Assembly (NCBI RefSeq): GCF_017744155.1
Contig: NZ_JAGHQT010000003.1
Coordinates: 64,001-128,000 of the forward strand
Source of the DNA: Endozoicomonas sp. G2_1
GTDB lineage: Bacteria > Pseudomonadota > Gammaproteobacteria > Enterobacterales > Alteromonadaceae
Direction: 5' to 3'
Length of the DNA: 64,000 nucleotides
The notes under the pieces were generated by a model, which searched no databases, was not told the DNA's origin, and saw only the letters and a list, made by a program, of their open reading frames with translations. A program made the position numbers and the translations under genes. The stretch's first letter is position 1, and every line of letters starts with the position of its first letter. Below are positions 1 to 11,300 of this stretch, piece after piece.

Positions 1-3000
1 TTCAATATGATTCAGGTCACGAACGCCATTCGGAAACGTTATCAATGTAATGTCAATGTATCGGCACTTATGAATGATCCTTCCCTCAATGGTTTGTATG
101 AGGTAGTAGCCAAAGAAGTGCTAAGTCACTTAGAAGACAATGGACATGTGGAACGAGCCTCAGTAGCGCAGGTAGAATGTGAAGGAGAACACGGAAGCAC
201 TGTAAATATAGACTCAATAGACTTATGTGATAAAGAGGCGGTTGATAAGTTTAAGGCATTGAACAAAAACCAACTACTTAGACAGCCTGATTCCATAGCA
301 ACGCCATTACACAATTGGCGAAAACAAGGAAGTTGGCAATCTTGGAGAGCAAACCAAAGACAATTTGAAAAACAAACTATTGCACGAGAAGATTTCGAGA
401 GATTTTTATCTGTTCTCTGTGCAGTGGAAGGAGGCAAGCTGTATCCTTCGGCTGGCGGTACCTATGCTGTGCAGATATTTCTGTATCTCAATGACAATGC
501 TGTTGAAGGTTTTGGTTGTGGTTGGTATCACTATGATCCGCTGGAGCATCAACTGCATTCGTTAACAAGTGAGGAACGATTACAGCACAGCGACCACTTC
601 TTCTATAACCGAGACATTTATTCAGGTGCCAGTTTCAGCTTGTTTATGTTGGGTCAGCAAAATGCGATTAAGCCATTATATAGAGAGTCTGCTCAGCGTT
701 ATTTGATGTTGGAAGCTGGCTACATGGGACAGCTGCTTATGTTGGCCCAGGCTAGTTGTAATATTGGTGTTACGATTATTGGTGATATGAATGTGGAGCG
801 ACTGCAAAAAGCTCTGCCGATCGATGAGGGGCACTTATACTTGCAATCATTTGTAGGAGGGAGCGTCAACCATACTGGTGAGAACTGCGCTGGCAATCAG
901 AATCAACAGCCAAACTTACCCTTTCTAAATACTTCAACACCAGAAGAATTGGCAATTGTGGGGGTTGCGGGTCGATATCCAGAGGCAAATGATACGGAAG
1001 AGTTATGGCAAAACCTGCTCACAGGAAAGCAAGTTAGAAACCCGCTTGAACGCCTCGAAATTTATGGTAATGCCAACTCCGGTTTATTGGGCGGGTTTCT
1101 TGACGATATCACCGGCTTTGATAGTCAATTATTTAACGTAGCACCTAGCGAAGCTGCTAGTTTAGATCCCCAGACCCGTTTATTATTGCATACTGTATGG
1201 GAATGTTTAGAGCAAAGTTCCCACAACAGTATTTCCCTAAATACTAATGGGGCTAAGGTTGGGGTTTTTGTCGCAGTGATGTGGCATGACTATCTACAAC
1301 AAGGAGCTAATAAATCAGAAGTAGTTGCCTCTTTGGGGTCTGATATTGCAAATCGTATTTCGCATTTTTTCCATTTTACCGGGCCAAGTATTGCTGTTAA
1401 TACGTCTTGTTCTTCTTCCTTGACTGCCTTGCATTTGGCACGACAGAGCATTCTAAGTGGTGAATGCGAATCAGCAGTTGTGTGTGCCGTGAATCTCTTT
1501 GCGGATAAATATCACGGACAAATTCTCAAAGATTTAAACCTATTGGCCTCATCTAATTGCTCGGGTCTCGCGTATGATAGTTCAAATGATGGTTGGATTC
1601 CAGGGGAAGGTTGTGGCGCACTGTTATTAAGGAACAAAGAAGTAGCAGTGACACAAAAGGACAGAGTTTTGTCCTGGTTAAACTCGACGCATGTTTCACA
1701 TGCAGGCAGTGAAAATCGATACGCAACGCCGAACGTGGAAAGGTTAACAGCCTCAATTCGAGAAACACTACAAATTGGAAATATTCAGCCCGAAGATATA
1801 TGTTACGTTGAAGCTGCTGCATCTGGTGCCAATATGGCTGACCTTGCGGAGCTGGAAGCACTTCAGCAGGTATTCGATCGAGAGGGTTGCCACCCATGGT
1901 TGGGTAGTATTAAACCCAACATAGGTCATTTAGAAGCCGCATCCGGTATGGCACAGTTAACTAAGGCTATTTTGCAATTGCAGAAAGGTCAAATTGCGCC
2001 CACACAATTTGGCACTGAATTAGTCGATTGGCAAAACATTAAGCTAATACCCTGTGTTGCGGCTGAGATTTTGGAACGAAATGCAAAGAATGCCTGTTTG
2101 GTTAACGCAGTTGGCGCGACGGGCTCATATGCACATGCCTTGATTACTCCTGCATTAGAAAGCAAAACAGGTGACACAATCTTTTCTCATGATGGTGATT
2201 ACTTCTTTCCGTTGAGCGCCTGCACACAGACCAGCTTGCAATTGTTAGCATCCCGAATAGCAGAGTTTGTGGACGTTAGTGTTGTCGAAAAAGAAGCCAA
2301 TAAACTGGCTTCAATAGCATATTCTTTGCAACAAGGGAGAAGACAGCTCAGCAAACGTGCAGTCATCAGGACCCATGACATGCGAACTTTAAAACAGGCT
2401 TTAATATGTTTGAGTAAAGGCGAGTCTCATACACACTTAGAGTATGCTAATCAGCTTTCTTTGAATTTGAATTCAAAAATTCAAAGGTGGTTGAAGGGTG
2501 AGGAAATCAATTGGACTCAATTTTGGCGTCAAACTCCAGTCAAAATTGCATTACCCAGTTATCCCTTCGAAATGGTTTCGTATTGGCTGGACAAGCCGTC
2601 ATATTCAAATAATGTTTGTATCGCTGAGAAAATGACTGACGACGTTGCTGTTAAAAATGAGGTTTACGTTTGGTTGCAGCAACACTTCGCTCATGTAACT
2701 CAAATCCCTGTCACAGAAGTTGAATCGCACATTGCTTTAGACTCCTACGGGCTTTCTTCAGCCATTGTATTGCAAATGAATAGTGTGATTAAGCAGCGCT
2801 ATAAAAACGCACCTACTTCATTGTTTTATCAGTATAAAACTTTAGGGGAGATCGCAGAGCATCTCACTGGTTTGCTACCGATGTCAAAGGAGTCTGCTCT
2901 GCTAACTAAGACTAATGGGAAGGCACCGGCAGGTACTAAAATGTCGTCAGGTTTTTCTTCAGCAAAAAATGGTACTCGAAATATTGCCATCATTGGTGTA

Positions 3001-6000
3001 TCTGGTAAGTATCCTCAAGCCGATACTTTAGATCAATACTGGCGTAATTTAGCACAAGGCAAAAATAGCGTTCGACAAATACCCGAGAACCGATTACAAG
3101 CAAACTGGTCTTCTGACCAGATGTGGGGAGGATTTCTAGAACAAGTCGATAAATTTGATCCGCTCTTTTTCAATATAGCTCCAAGAGATGCAGCATTAAT
3201 CGACCCCCAAACGAGGTTATTTTTACAGGTTGTCTGGAATACATTGCAGAATGCCGGGTATCCCCCGAGTCGGATTCGAGATGTTCACAATGGAAGTTGT
3301 GGTGTTTACGTCGGTTCAATGTACAGTGAATACAGCTATTTTGGTGTGGAAGAAACCCTTCGTGGAAATGTTGAATCATCTGATACATCTAATGCTGATA
3401 TAGCCAATCGCGTATCGTATTTCATGGATATTAATGGTCCTAGCATGACTATCGATACCATGTGCTCGTCTTCATTAACAGCAATTCATTTAGCAGCTGA
3501 AGCTTTATGGCGTGGCGAGGTGGAGCTCGCGATAGCGGGTGGTGTGAATTTGTCTTTGCATCCCAATAAATTTGTAACTATTGACAGACTAAAAATGCGT
3601 TCTCCTGATAACCTTTGCAAAAGTTTCTCTGCAGATGCTGATGGCTTTATACCCGGTGAAGGCGCTGGCGCTGTATTACTCAAGACTTTAGCACAGGCAG
3701 AAAAGGACGGTGATCGTATTTTAGCCGTCATCAAAGGCTCGGCAGTTAATCACGGCGGTCGAAGCAATGGATACATGGTGCCCAATGCGGATGTGCAGTC
3801 ACGTTTGATTGAAAAGGCTATGCAAAGCGCTAATTTAAATCCTGCAGATATTCAATATATAGAAGCCCATGGTACAGGAACCAGCTTAGGCGATCCGATT
3901 GAGGTAGAAGCGTTAACTCGAGCATATAATGCGCTGGGAGATTGTACTCCGGAGATCAACATTGGCTCCGTAAAATCTGCTATTGGTCACCTGGAAGCCG
4001 CGGCGGGAATTGCTGGGTTGACAAAAGTGTTGCTGCAAATGCAATACAAGCAAATTGTGCCAACACTTCATGCCACAGAGCTTAACCCAAATATAAATTG
4101 GGAACAGATACCCTTTAAGGTTCAAACTGAACTGCAGCCATGGGAAACGGAGCCAGAGCAATTAATGGCAGCGGGTATCAGTTCTTTTGGTGCAGGAGGC
4201 ACTAACGCTCACGTTGTAGTTCAGGAGTATAGAGTTAAAGAGTCTGCAGCACCTTTAAGCTCGCATAGTGATAACGGTACAATTTATTTTTACCTGCCAG
4301 TATCTGGACACACAGAACGTGCATTAGCATCAAATCTGAAATTACTACTGAGTTATTTATCAGGCCTGGAAGAGGGAGAATCGACTCAGAACAGTGATAC
4401 ACAGCAACTCGTTAGCGCTTTAACCGCGTATAGGAAAAAAGCAACGTTAGGTTGGCAGGAAACTTCAGGTGACGTAAATCTGAGTGTGGTTGACAGCTTG
4501 CTAGCGCAACTGGGTAGCCAAATAAGGCACGATACATTGCTTATTGAGCAATTGGCCTTTTCTTTACAGGTTGGCAGAGAAGCATTTAAGCATCGAGTTT
4601 GTTTCTTGGTATCCGACATTGAAGATGCTCAGTTCAAAATTAAGCAATATTTAGAGGGGAAATCAAACTCAACACCAATAATTGCAAAGGATAAAAGTGA
4701 AGTCGTTCTTGAGCCAACACCATCAAGTACAAATCATCAGGAAATTATAGAACATTGGCTTGTTGGCGGCTCAGTGCGATGGGAAAAGCTCTATCCCGAT
4801 GGTTTTCCTCATATTTTGACGCTACCTGATTATCCGTTTGAGCAGGATCATTGTTGGATAAAACAATCAGCACATACTAAGGAACAATATTTCGCAAATA
4901 AGGTACAGGTTGTACAAAAGAGTTGGACGGAGAGCGCCGGACACTTGGCTGTAGAGCCTGAACACTCTGAAAGTTTCTGCATTGCAATAGTGAATGATAT
5001 AACTGAGCGTCTTATTAAGCGAATGAAAGGCTCGCTGCCATGGCAAAGATTGACGTCAATAAATGTTGATTGTATTGACTTTCTGCGCAAATTAACAAGA
5101 TTAATTAACAATGAAAAGCAAATTATCGTTCTTGATCTAGTTGATTTAACACACAACAACACACACTTCGAGCACCGACTGCAAGCTTTACAGTTTATGC
5201 TAAAACAAGCCTCTATGGTTACCCAGATACTACATCTAACGAGTACTTCGGTTAATCCTTTGTGCAGTGGAAAGCTCGGGGTAGGAGCTAAAGTGGCGTC
5301 TCTCATAGAAGCCATCGCGCAAGAACACCGAAGCAGTCATATCAAGACGGTAAGCCTTTCTGTTGAGCTGGACGCAGAGCTTTGTGCTCATGAAGTCGCA
5401 GAGATCATCAAAAGTGAGTGCAGTTTAAAACCAGATTATCGTCAAATTCGGTATATCAACGGCGCTCGAGAAGTGCCGTCTTTGAGGTGGCAGGAATTAA
5501 CTCGCGGTGAGCCGTTTATACCTGATAGTGAAAGCGTTTATGTATTGACAGGCGGAACCCGAGGAATAGGTGCCATGATCGCAAAAGAATGGGTCAAAAG
5601 AGGTGCTAGGAAACTGGTTATTCTGAGCAGCACGTCATGGTCAGAAAAGGAAGATGTACTGCTTTCTTCTCTCGAGCGAGAAGCAAAAGAAAATGTTATG
5701 GCATTGAGAAAAATGGGCGCTGTTGTAAAGGTTTTCTCTGGGCTAGAAAGGATCGAACTGGCGGATTGCGTACAAGATATTCAAAAGCAACTGGGTCCTA
5801 TTGATGGCGTTTTTCATTGCGCCGGCTCAGGTAGCAACGGTTCACCAGCTTTCACCCATAAATCAGAGGCAGATTTTGAAAGCACACTGAAACCCAAAAT
5901 AAGCCTATTAGAAGATCTCGTTTCGGCTCTTATGCCAGTTAACTATCGATTCTTCCTGTCATTTTCATCTGTTTCGGCTGTTTTTCCGCAGTTAGCGGCA

Positions 6001-8349
6001 GGAGTAAGCGATTATGCTTTGGCGAATAGTATGATGGATAAATATGCTATTGCCGTCGCAGAAGAAAAAAACAAAAAACTCATTTCAATCAATTGGCCGT
6101 TTTGGCAGCGTACGGATGATGAAAGCAGTTTAAAGGCATGCTTGGCGCTTGGTTTGAAGCCGATTTCTGATGCTCAAGGCATAGAGTTTATTGACACTTT
6201 GCTAAACAATAACGTTGAGCCGAACGTTGCATTTTTGCCATCTAGAGATAAACCGGCGGACTTGAATGAGCGGTTAAAAGTTTCGAGAAATTTACCGCAG
6301 AAACAAAAAGTGACGCCACAGGTTGAACGTACTGAAAAAGCGTCAGACAACGCTCTGAAACAGCAGGTTCGACACATCATTGCGCAACGTTTAGGAATGG
6401 TTTCAGAGAGTTTAGATGTAAACCTTGAATTTGCAGAGCTCGGTGTCGAATCGGTCATGATGGCCGAACTGCTCTCTGATTTAGAAAACCATGTGGGGTT
6501 TTCTTTAGAGCCACATTTGTTGTTGGATTATCCAACAGTTAATCAGTTGAGTGAACAACTTGCAATTCATCCGTCACGACCTGTTGATAAAGGTAATGGC
6601 AATCCAACGCCTCCTCGCGTAACCACGGATTTAACTGGAGCGTTGGTAGAGATCATTTCACAAGTGACGGAAATTGCGTCGGGGGACTTGGATCGCAATG
6701 CCAGCTTTAGTCAGCTCGGCATAGAATCAGTGATGTTGGCAGAGCTGATGTCCAGATTGGAAGCTAGATTCGGTGTTTTCATAGAGCCAACCGCATTACT
6801 GGAACACGACAGCATCGCACGACTCGAACAATTCCTATCACAGTTAGACTTGGCATTAAGCGAATTAAAAATTGATAGTGTGCAAGAAAAAACATCTGAT
6901 AAGAATAAGGAATATGTTACTGGAGACGTAGCCATCATCGGTGCTTCCGGTTGTTTTCCAAGTGCAGACAACTTGGCTGAGTATTGGGAAATTTTGGCTG
7001 AGGGCAGATGCGTAATTGATGAAGTTCCATCAAGTCGATGGAACACTAAAATGCTTTTTGATCCGGCAGGACATTCTGGTAAAAGTGTGAGCAAATGGGG
7101 CGGCTTTTTAAACGATATTGAACACTTTGACGCTGCATTTTTCGAAATGTCTGAGAAGGAAGCTTCGGAAACTGATCCAGCGATTAGGATGATGCTTGAA
7201 CAGGCTTGTCTGTGTCTTTGTAACGCGGGTTACGAAAAACAGGAATTAGATGGTCAAGCCATAGATGTTTACGTTGGCGCTAGAATTTCGAATTATCGCA
7301 AGCGGATGGCTGGAAAGCTTGGTGCAGCTGGCTTGGGAGGAGATCAAAACTTCATTGCTGCCAGGATTGCACATTTTATGAATTGGCATGGAACGAACCT
7401 GGTGGTGGACTCTGCGTGTTCTTCTTCGTTGAACGCACTTAAATTGGCATGTCAGAGTATTCGTGTCGGCGATACCCAAATGGCTCTTGTCGGCGGCGTA
7501 GATTTGCTATTGGATGAAGAATATTATTTGGAATTTACTGAAGCCAAAGCGCTATCGTCAAAGGGGCGATGTCAGGTATTTGATAAGTCCGCAGACGGAT
7601 TTGTACCGGGTGAAGGTGGCGGAGCTGTCCTGCTCAAATCCTTACAACAGGCGAAGAATGACGGAGATAGGATATTAGGTGTCATTAAGGGAGTCGCTTC
7701 TAATAATGATGGCAAGACCATGGGGCTGACTACCCCAAATCCGAAAGCACAACAGCAGGTTATTGAAACGGCCCTGAAGCGCGCCAGTTTAACAGCGCAA
7801 GACGTTGGAATGGTCGAAGCCCATGGTACTGGTACGAAAATTGGTGATCCGATTGAACTTAGAGCCCTTAACGAAGTGTTTAACAAGCAGGCCAGCGAGA
7901 ATCACCGTTGTGCCGTCGCCAGTGTTAAAAGCAATATTGGTCATTTGCTAAGTGCAGCTGGAATAGCCTCCTTGTGTAAAGTGCTTCTTGCCTTGGAAAA
8001 TAAAACGATACCAGCGACATTGCATTGTGATGAACCCAATCCAAGGTTTAACTTCGAATCATCGTCACTGTACTTGCCATTAGAAAACGAACCCTGGCAA
8101 GAAATAAACGGAAATCGAGTCGCTGGTATAAGTGCTTTTGGTTTGGGCGGAAGTAATGTTCACGTCATAGTGTCTGACGAAGCCGCACAACTGAGCAATT
8201 ATATTCCTCAACGCCAGCCTTTACCTTATCCGAAGTTCGAAAAACAAAGACATTGGATAGAGGCAAACGCGATGCCTTCGGTGCCTACGGTTAACCGCAC
8301 AACACAAAAGAATAATAAGAAGCCAATCTTAGCGCTCAATTTTGATTGA
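1..8349 (+). CDS. Hybrid NRPS/trans-AT PKS, 5'-truncated by window edge (carrier-Ox-KS0-ACP-KS-KR-ACP-ACP-KS)
   Basis: The reading frame is open at base 1 and the Met at 7 lies inside a carrier domain, so the gene starts upstream. Domains by nucleotide: C-terminal half of a carrier (1-130); flavin oxidase of the SagB/nitroreductase type (about 250-870, motif LYPSAGGTYAVQ), as used to oxidise thiazoline or oxazoline; KS (935-2180), Cys at 1408 in NTSCSSS but with the HGTGT His replaced by Ala, so non-elongating; ACP (2650-2875); KS (2975-4235, DTMCSSS and HGTGT intact); KR (5530-6250, GGTRGIG and SDYALAN); tandem ACPs (6350-6560 and 6630-6840, Ser codons at 6451 and 6727); KS (6925-8190, DSACSSS). 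There is no AT domain, so malonyl loading is expected from a separate AT. The protein ends just after the last KS and the post-KS linker; the next protein starts with the matching DH, so one module is split across two proteins. Family assignment is secure; the thiazole inference rests on Ox position. Confidence 0.95.
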   Translation, partial: FNMIQVTNAIRKRYQCNVNVSALMNDPSLNGLYEVVAKEVLSHLEDNGHVERASVAQVECEGEHGSTVNIDSIDLCDKEAVDKFKALNKNQLLRQPDSIATPLHNWRKQGSWQSWRANQRQFEKQTIAREDFERFLSVLCAVEGGKLYPSAGGTYAVQIFLYLNDNAVEGFGCGWYHYDPLEHQLHSLTSEERLQHSDHFFYNRDIYSGASFSLFMLGQQNAIKPLYRESAQRYLMLEAGYMGQLLMLAQASCNIGVTIIGDMNVERLQKALPIDEGHLYLQSFVGGSVNHTGENCAGNQNQQPNLPFLNTSTPEELAIVGVAGRYPEANDTEELWQNLLTGKQVRNPLERLEIYGNANSGLLGGFLDDITGFDSQLFNVAPSEAASLDPQTRLLLHTVWECLEQSSHNSISLNTNGAKVGVFVAVMWHDYLQQGANKSEVVASLGSDIANRISHFFHFTGPSIAVNTSCSSSLTALHLARQSILSGECESAVVCAVNLFADKYHGQILKDLNLLASSNCSGLAYDSSNDGWIPGEGCGALLLRNKEVAVTQKDRVLSWLNSTHVSHAGSENRYATPNVERLTASIRETLQIGNIQPEDICYVEAAASGANMADLAELEALQQVFDREGCHPWLGSIKPNIGHLEAASGMAQLTKAILQLQKGQIAPTQFGTELVDWQNIKLIPCVAAEILERNAKNACLVNAVGATGSYAHALITPALESKTGDTIFSHDGDYFFPLSACTQTSLQLLASRIAEFVDVSVVEKEANKLASIAYSLQQGRRQLSKRAVIRTHDMRTLKQALICLSKGESHTHLEYANQLSLNLNSKIQRWLKGEEINWTQFWRQTPVKIALPSYPFEMVSYWLDKPSYSNNVCIAEKMTDDVAVKNEVYVWLQQHFAHVTQIPVTEVESHIALDSYGLSSAIVLQMNSVIKQRYKNAPTSLFYQYKTLGEIAEHLTGLLPMSKESALLTKTNGKAPAGTKMSSGFSSAKNGTRNIAIIGVSGKYPQADTLDQYWRNLAQGKNSVRQIPENRLQANWSSDQMWGGFLEQVDKFDPLFFNIAPRDAALIDPQTRLFLQVVWNTLQNAGYPPSRIRDVHNGSCGVYVGSMYSEYSYFGVEETLRGNVESSDTSNADIANRVSYFMDINGPSMTIDTMCSSSLTAIHLAAEALWRGEVELAIAGGVNLSLHPNKFVTIDRLKMRSPDNLCKSFSADADGFIPGEGAGAVLLKTLAQAEKDGDRILAVIKGSAVNHGGRSNGYMVPNADVQSRLIEKAMQSANLNPADIQYIEAHGTGTSLGDPIEVEALTRAYNALGDCTPEINIGSVKSAIGHLEAAAGIAGLTKVLLQMQYKQIVPTLHATELNPNINWEQIPFKVQTELQPWETEPEQLMAAGISSFGAGGTNAHVVVQEYRVKESAAPLSSHSDNGTIYFYLPVSGHTERALASNLKLLLSYLSGLEEGESTQNSDTQQLVSALTAYRKKATLGWQETSGDVNLSVVDSLLAQLGSQIRHDTLLIEQLAFSLQVGREAFKHRVCFLVSDIEDAQFKIKQYLEGKSNSTPIIAKDKSEVVLEPTPSSTNHQEIIEHWLVGGSVRWEKLYPDGFPHILTLPDYPFEQDHCWIKQSAHTKEQYFANKVQVVQKSWTESAGHLAVEPEHSESFCIAIVNDITERLIKRMKGSLPWQRLTSINVDCIDFLRKLTRLINNEKQIIVLDLVDLTHNNTHFEHRLQALQFMLKQASMVTQILHLTSTSVNPLCSGKLGVGAKVASLIEAIAQEHRSSHIKTVSLSVELDAELCAHEVAEIIKSECSLKPDYRQIRYINGAREVPSLRWQELTRGEPFIPDSESVYVLTGGTRGIGAMIAKEWVKRGARKLVILSSTSWSEKEDVLLSSLEREAKENVMALRKMGAVVKVFSGLERIELADCVQDIQKQLGPIDGVFHCAGSGSNGSPAFTHKSEADFESTLKPKISLLEDLVSALMPVNYRFFLSFSSVSAVFPQLAAGVSDYALANSMMDKYAIAVAEEKNKKLISINWPFWQRTDDESSLKACLALGLKPISDAQGIEFIDTLLNNNVEPNVAFLPSRDKPADLNERLKVSRNLPQKQKVTPQVERTEKASDNALKQQVRHIIAQRLGMVSESLDVNLEFAELGVESVMMAELLSDLENHVGFSLEPHLLLDYPTVNQLSEQLAIHPSRPVDKGNGNPTPPRVTTDLTGALVEIISQVTEIASGDLDRNASFSQLGIESVMLAELMSRLEARFGVFIEPTALLEHDSIARLEQFLSQLDLALSELKIDSVQEKTSDKNKEYVTGDVAIIGASGCFPSADNLAEYWEILAEGRCVIDEVPSSRWNTKMLFDPAGHSGKSVSKWGGFLNDIEHFDAAFFEMSEKEASETDPAIRMMLEQACLCLCNAGYEKQELDGQAIDVYVGARISNYRKRMAGKLGAAGLGGDQNFIAARIAHFMNWHGTNLVVDSACSSSLNALKLACQSIRVGDTQMALVGGVDLLLDEEYYLEFTEAKALSSKGRCQVFDKSADGFVPGEGGGAVLLKSLQQAKNDGDRILGVIKGVASNNDGKTMGLTTPNPKAQQQVIETALKRASLTAQDVGMVEAHGTGTKIGDPIELRALNEVFNKQASENHRCAVASVKSNIGHLLSAAGIASLCKVLLALENKTIPATLHCDEPNPRFNFESSSLYLPLENEPWQEINGNRVAGISAFGLGGSNVHVIVSDEAAQLSNYIPQRQPLPYPKFEKQRHWIEANAMPSVPTVNRTTQKNNKKPILALNFD

Positions 8350-8357
8350 GTGCCTAA

Positions 8358-11300
8358 GTGCGCTCATCACATTTGATTACGTCATATCTGGACAAATGGA
8401 CTGAAATTATGAACGAACAACGAATTAGCTGCCAACTGCAATTGAAAAAAGATGATTTCATTATGCAAAATCATCATGTGCATGATGTATCCCTAATGCC
8501 AGGTGTCACTTTTTTAGACATTGTTTTACGTGTACTAGAAGCAAAAGGTATTGGGTTTGAAAATGTCACAATAACCGACGTACTGTTTTATCAGGCAATT
8601 GCTACCGGGCCTGGTATTGACAAAAACATTGCAGTTAATTTGGAACCTGAGTCTGAAAATAGATTTCGTATTACAGGTAAGAGCCAAAACTCAACAGCAG
8701 ACGATACTGCACACTGGGAAGATAATTTTACTGCAAAATTAGATTTGTCCTCATCGGTGAGTTTTCCAACATTTTCAATCGCAAAACTAAAAGCAGAAGC
8801 GAACGTTGTTCGCAATAATGATGAAGTCTATCGCATAGCAAAGCGAGAAGGCATCGTTCATGGGGACCAAATGAAAAGTTTTGGTCAGATGTACATTGGT
8901 GACAATTATCTTTTTGCGGAACTAAACCTGGCAAAAAGCGCTGAAGTATTTAGTGAAAATTTCGTGTTTCATCCGGCAACTCTTGATGGCTCAACGCTGT
9001 TAGCTTACGCCTGGACAGAGTTTGATCCCGGTGAGCCCTTTATTCCTGTGTATATTGAAGAATTTGCGGTACTTAGACGTCCGCAGGGTAAGTGTGCCAT
9101 TTATGTCCCTGAAAAAGAAAAATTGGCTGATTCAAAGGATATCATTTCCAACAGTTACTATTTAGTGGATGAAACTGGCCAGGCGATTGCCTATTTTAAA
9201 AACTTGACCTGCAAAAGAATTAGGCAATCTCAGCATATTCAAAAACTGCTTGCAGAAACAACAACTACTACTGATTCAACAACAATTGTGTCGCAGGAAC
9301 TGCCTAGCGATGGGGTTCTGGTCAAGGCAATTAAGGAGGAGATTGCCACAATACTAAAAACAGATGCAGTAAATATACCTCTTGATAAAGGGTTTTATGA
9401 CCTTGGCTTGGATTCGACGGATTTACTGCAACTAAGTGAATCTATTGAATCACTGATAGAACACAAGCTATATCCGACATTATTGTTTGAACATAACACT
9501 ATTCAGCGATTAGTCACTTATCTGGATTCTGAATTTGAGATCACTCTTTTAACCGAAGTGACAGGTGAACACACTGAAGAGCAGAACCACGCTATTGAAA
9601 CACTGTTGTTGCAGTTAATTTCAGAAAAATTAAGCGTGGAAAGCAATGATATAAATGTTGATGAAGGATTCTATCAGCTGGGCTTGGACAGTGCTGACCT
9701 TCTGAATTTGAGGGCACAACTTGAAGAGGTGTTCAACCAGCCACTGTATCCCACATTATTGTTTGAATATTCCAATGTAAAAAGTTTGGCTGAATTTTTG
9801 AAAAGTCAGTTTTCAACAGAAGACAATTTCATTCAAATTTTGAGTGAAGTTGCAACGGAGACTAAAGAAACTCCCAGTAATGCCAAATTGGTGCGATTTA
9901 CCGAACAATGGCAACGTACACCATATCTTCCCACTTCAGATAACAGTTCTACTATCGCCATTCTTGATTGTCGACGTTTGAAATCGGAGCTGGAAGCGTT
10001 TGTAAACCCTAATAAATATGTGTTGTTAAGCGTAGAGCTGGAAAGGCTTAGAGAGCAATTGGACAGATTTTTTGCATCTCGCCAGATACCATCAAACCTG
10101 GTTGTACTGTTTGACTCTGAAATTGAAGCTACAGAAGCTATTTTGGCTTGTTACGGATTATCCAAATTTTTGGTGAGTAGCAAACCGGTTAACCGTTATA
10201 AAATTAAAGTCTTGTATCGGGAAACAAATTCCTATCAAGACTGTTCCTTTGAGGCGATTGCGTCATTCGCTCGCACGGTGGCTAAAGAAACTCCCGACAT
10301 CCAATTCTCCATTGTTGGAGATTCACTTGGCCTGCCAGCTGCAAGATTAGAAACTTATTTACACTCTGAATTCGAAGATAGCGAAGTGGGTTATGAGCCC
10401 GCTGTTCGCTATACCAGCAAAGGTAGAGTGGTGAAGCGATTTGCGCGTGAACGGGAAATCGTCAAATCTGACCATCAGGTTACCAGTGTAATGGCAACTC
10501 ACGGCGTTTATGTTATCGCAGGGGCTGGAGCTATCGGTATGCATATCGCTAATTATCTAATGCAGGAGCTGGGAGCAACGGTCGTTTTCATTGGAAGAAA
10601 GTCATCCCTAAACACCCCTGAATCTTATGCAAATCAATGGCAAAGAAATGGAAATTCGGTGCATTATGTTCAGGCGGATATTCTCGATTATGACAACCTA
10701 AATACAGCGTTTGTGCAGATAAGAGAGCAATGGGGGGCTATAGCAGGAATTATTCATACAGCAGGGGTCATAGCAGATGGTTTACATTTCCTAAAAACAT
10801 CAGCGCAAGTAAAGCGAGTTGTAAAGGTTAAAACCGAAGGATTGGTAAATCTCGATAAGGTAACCAGTAGAGACAATTTATCTGTTTTTATAGCTTGTTC
10901 ATCGTTGTCGGCTAATTTCGCAAATATAGGTCAAAGTGATTATGCTTTTGCTAATGGCTTTATGGAATCCTTTTGTCGAATAAGAGCAGTCAAGAAAACA
11001 GGAAAATCTTTGGCCATTGGTTGGCCCTATTGGGCCGATGGCGGAATGCAGGTCTTAAAAGATGTGTTGCAAAGGACGAGTCAGACGACGGGACTAATAC
11101 CCTTGCCCACACCAGATGCGCTCAATGCATTGGAAGTTTGTTTATCGTCTGAATCGCCTTGCCAAATCTTAACATATGGTGATGAAGCGCAATTAGACCT
11201 AATACTTGGTCCTGCTCCGGAATCTAAGGCTATAATCGAAGAAGTAAACAGACCGAATACAAGTGAAGATTCAGAAATAGCCATTGTGGGTGTTGCTGGA

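Noticed and set aside
4250..4560. Possible AT or extra domain in the first PKS after its second KS
   Set aside because: The segment is ordinary post-KS linker with no GHSxG motif; both proteins lack AT domains, as in trans-AT systems.
4848..5315. 155-aa minus-strand ORF inside the first PKS gene
   Set aside because: Cys/Ser-rich shadow of the coding strand with no recognisable protein features, like the many other antisense frames in both PKS genes.
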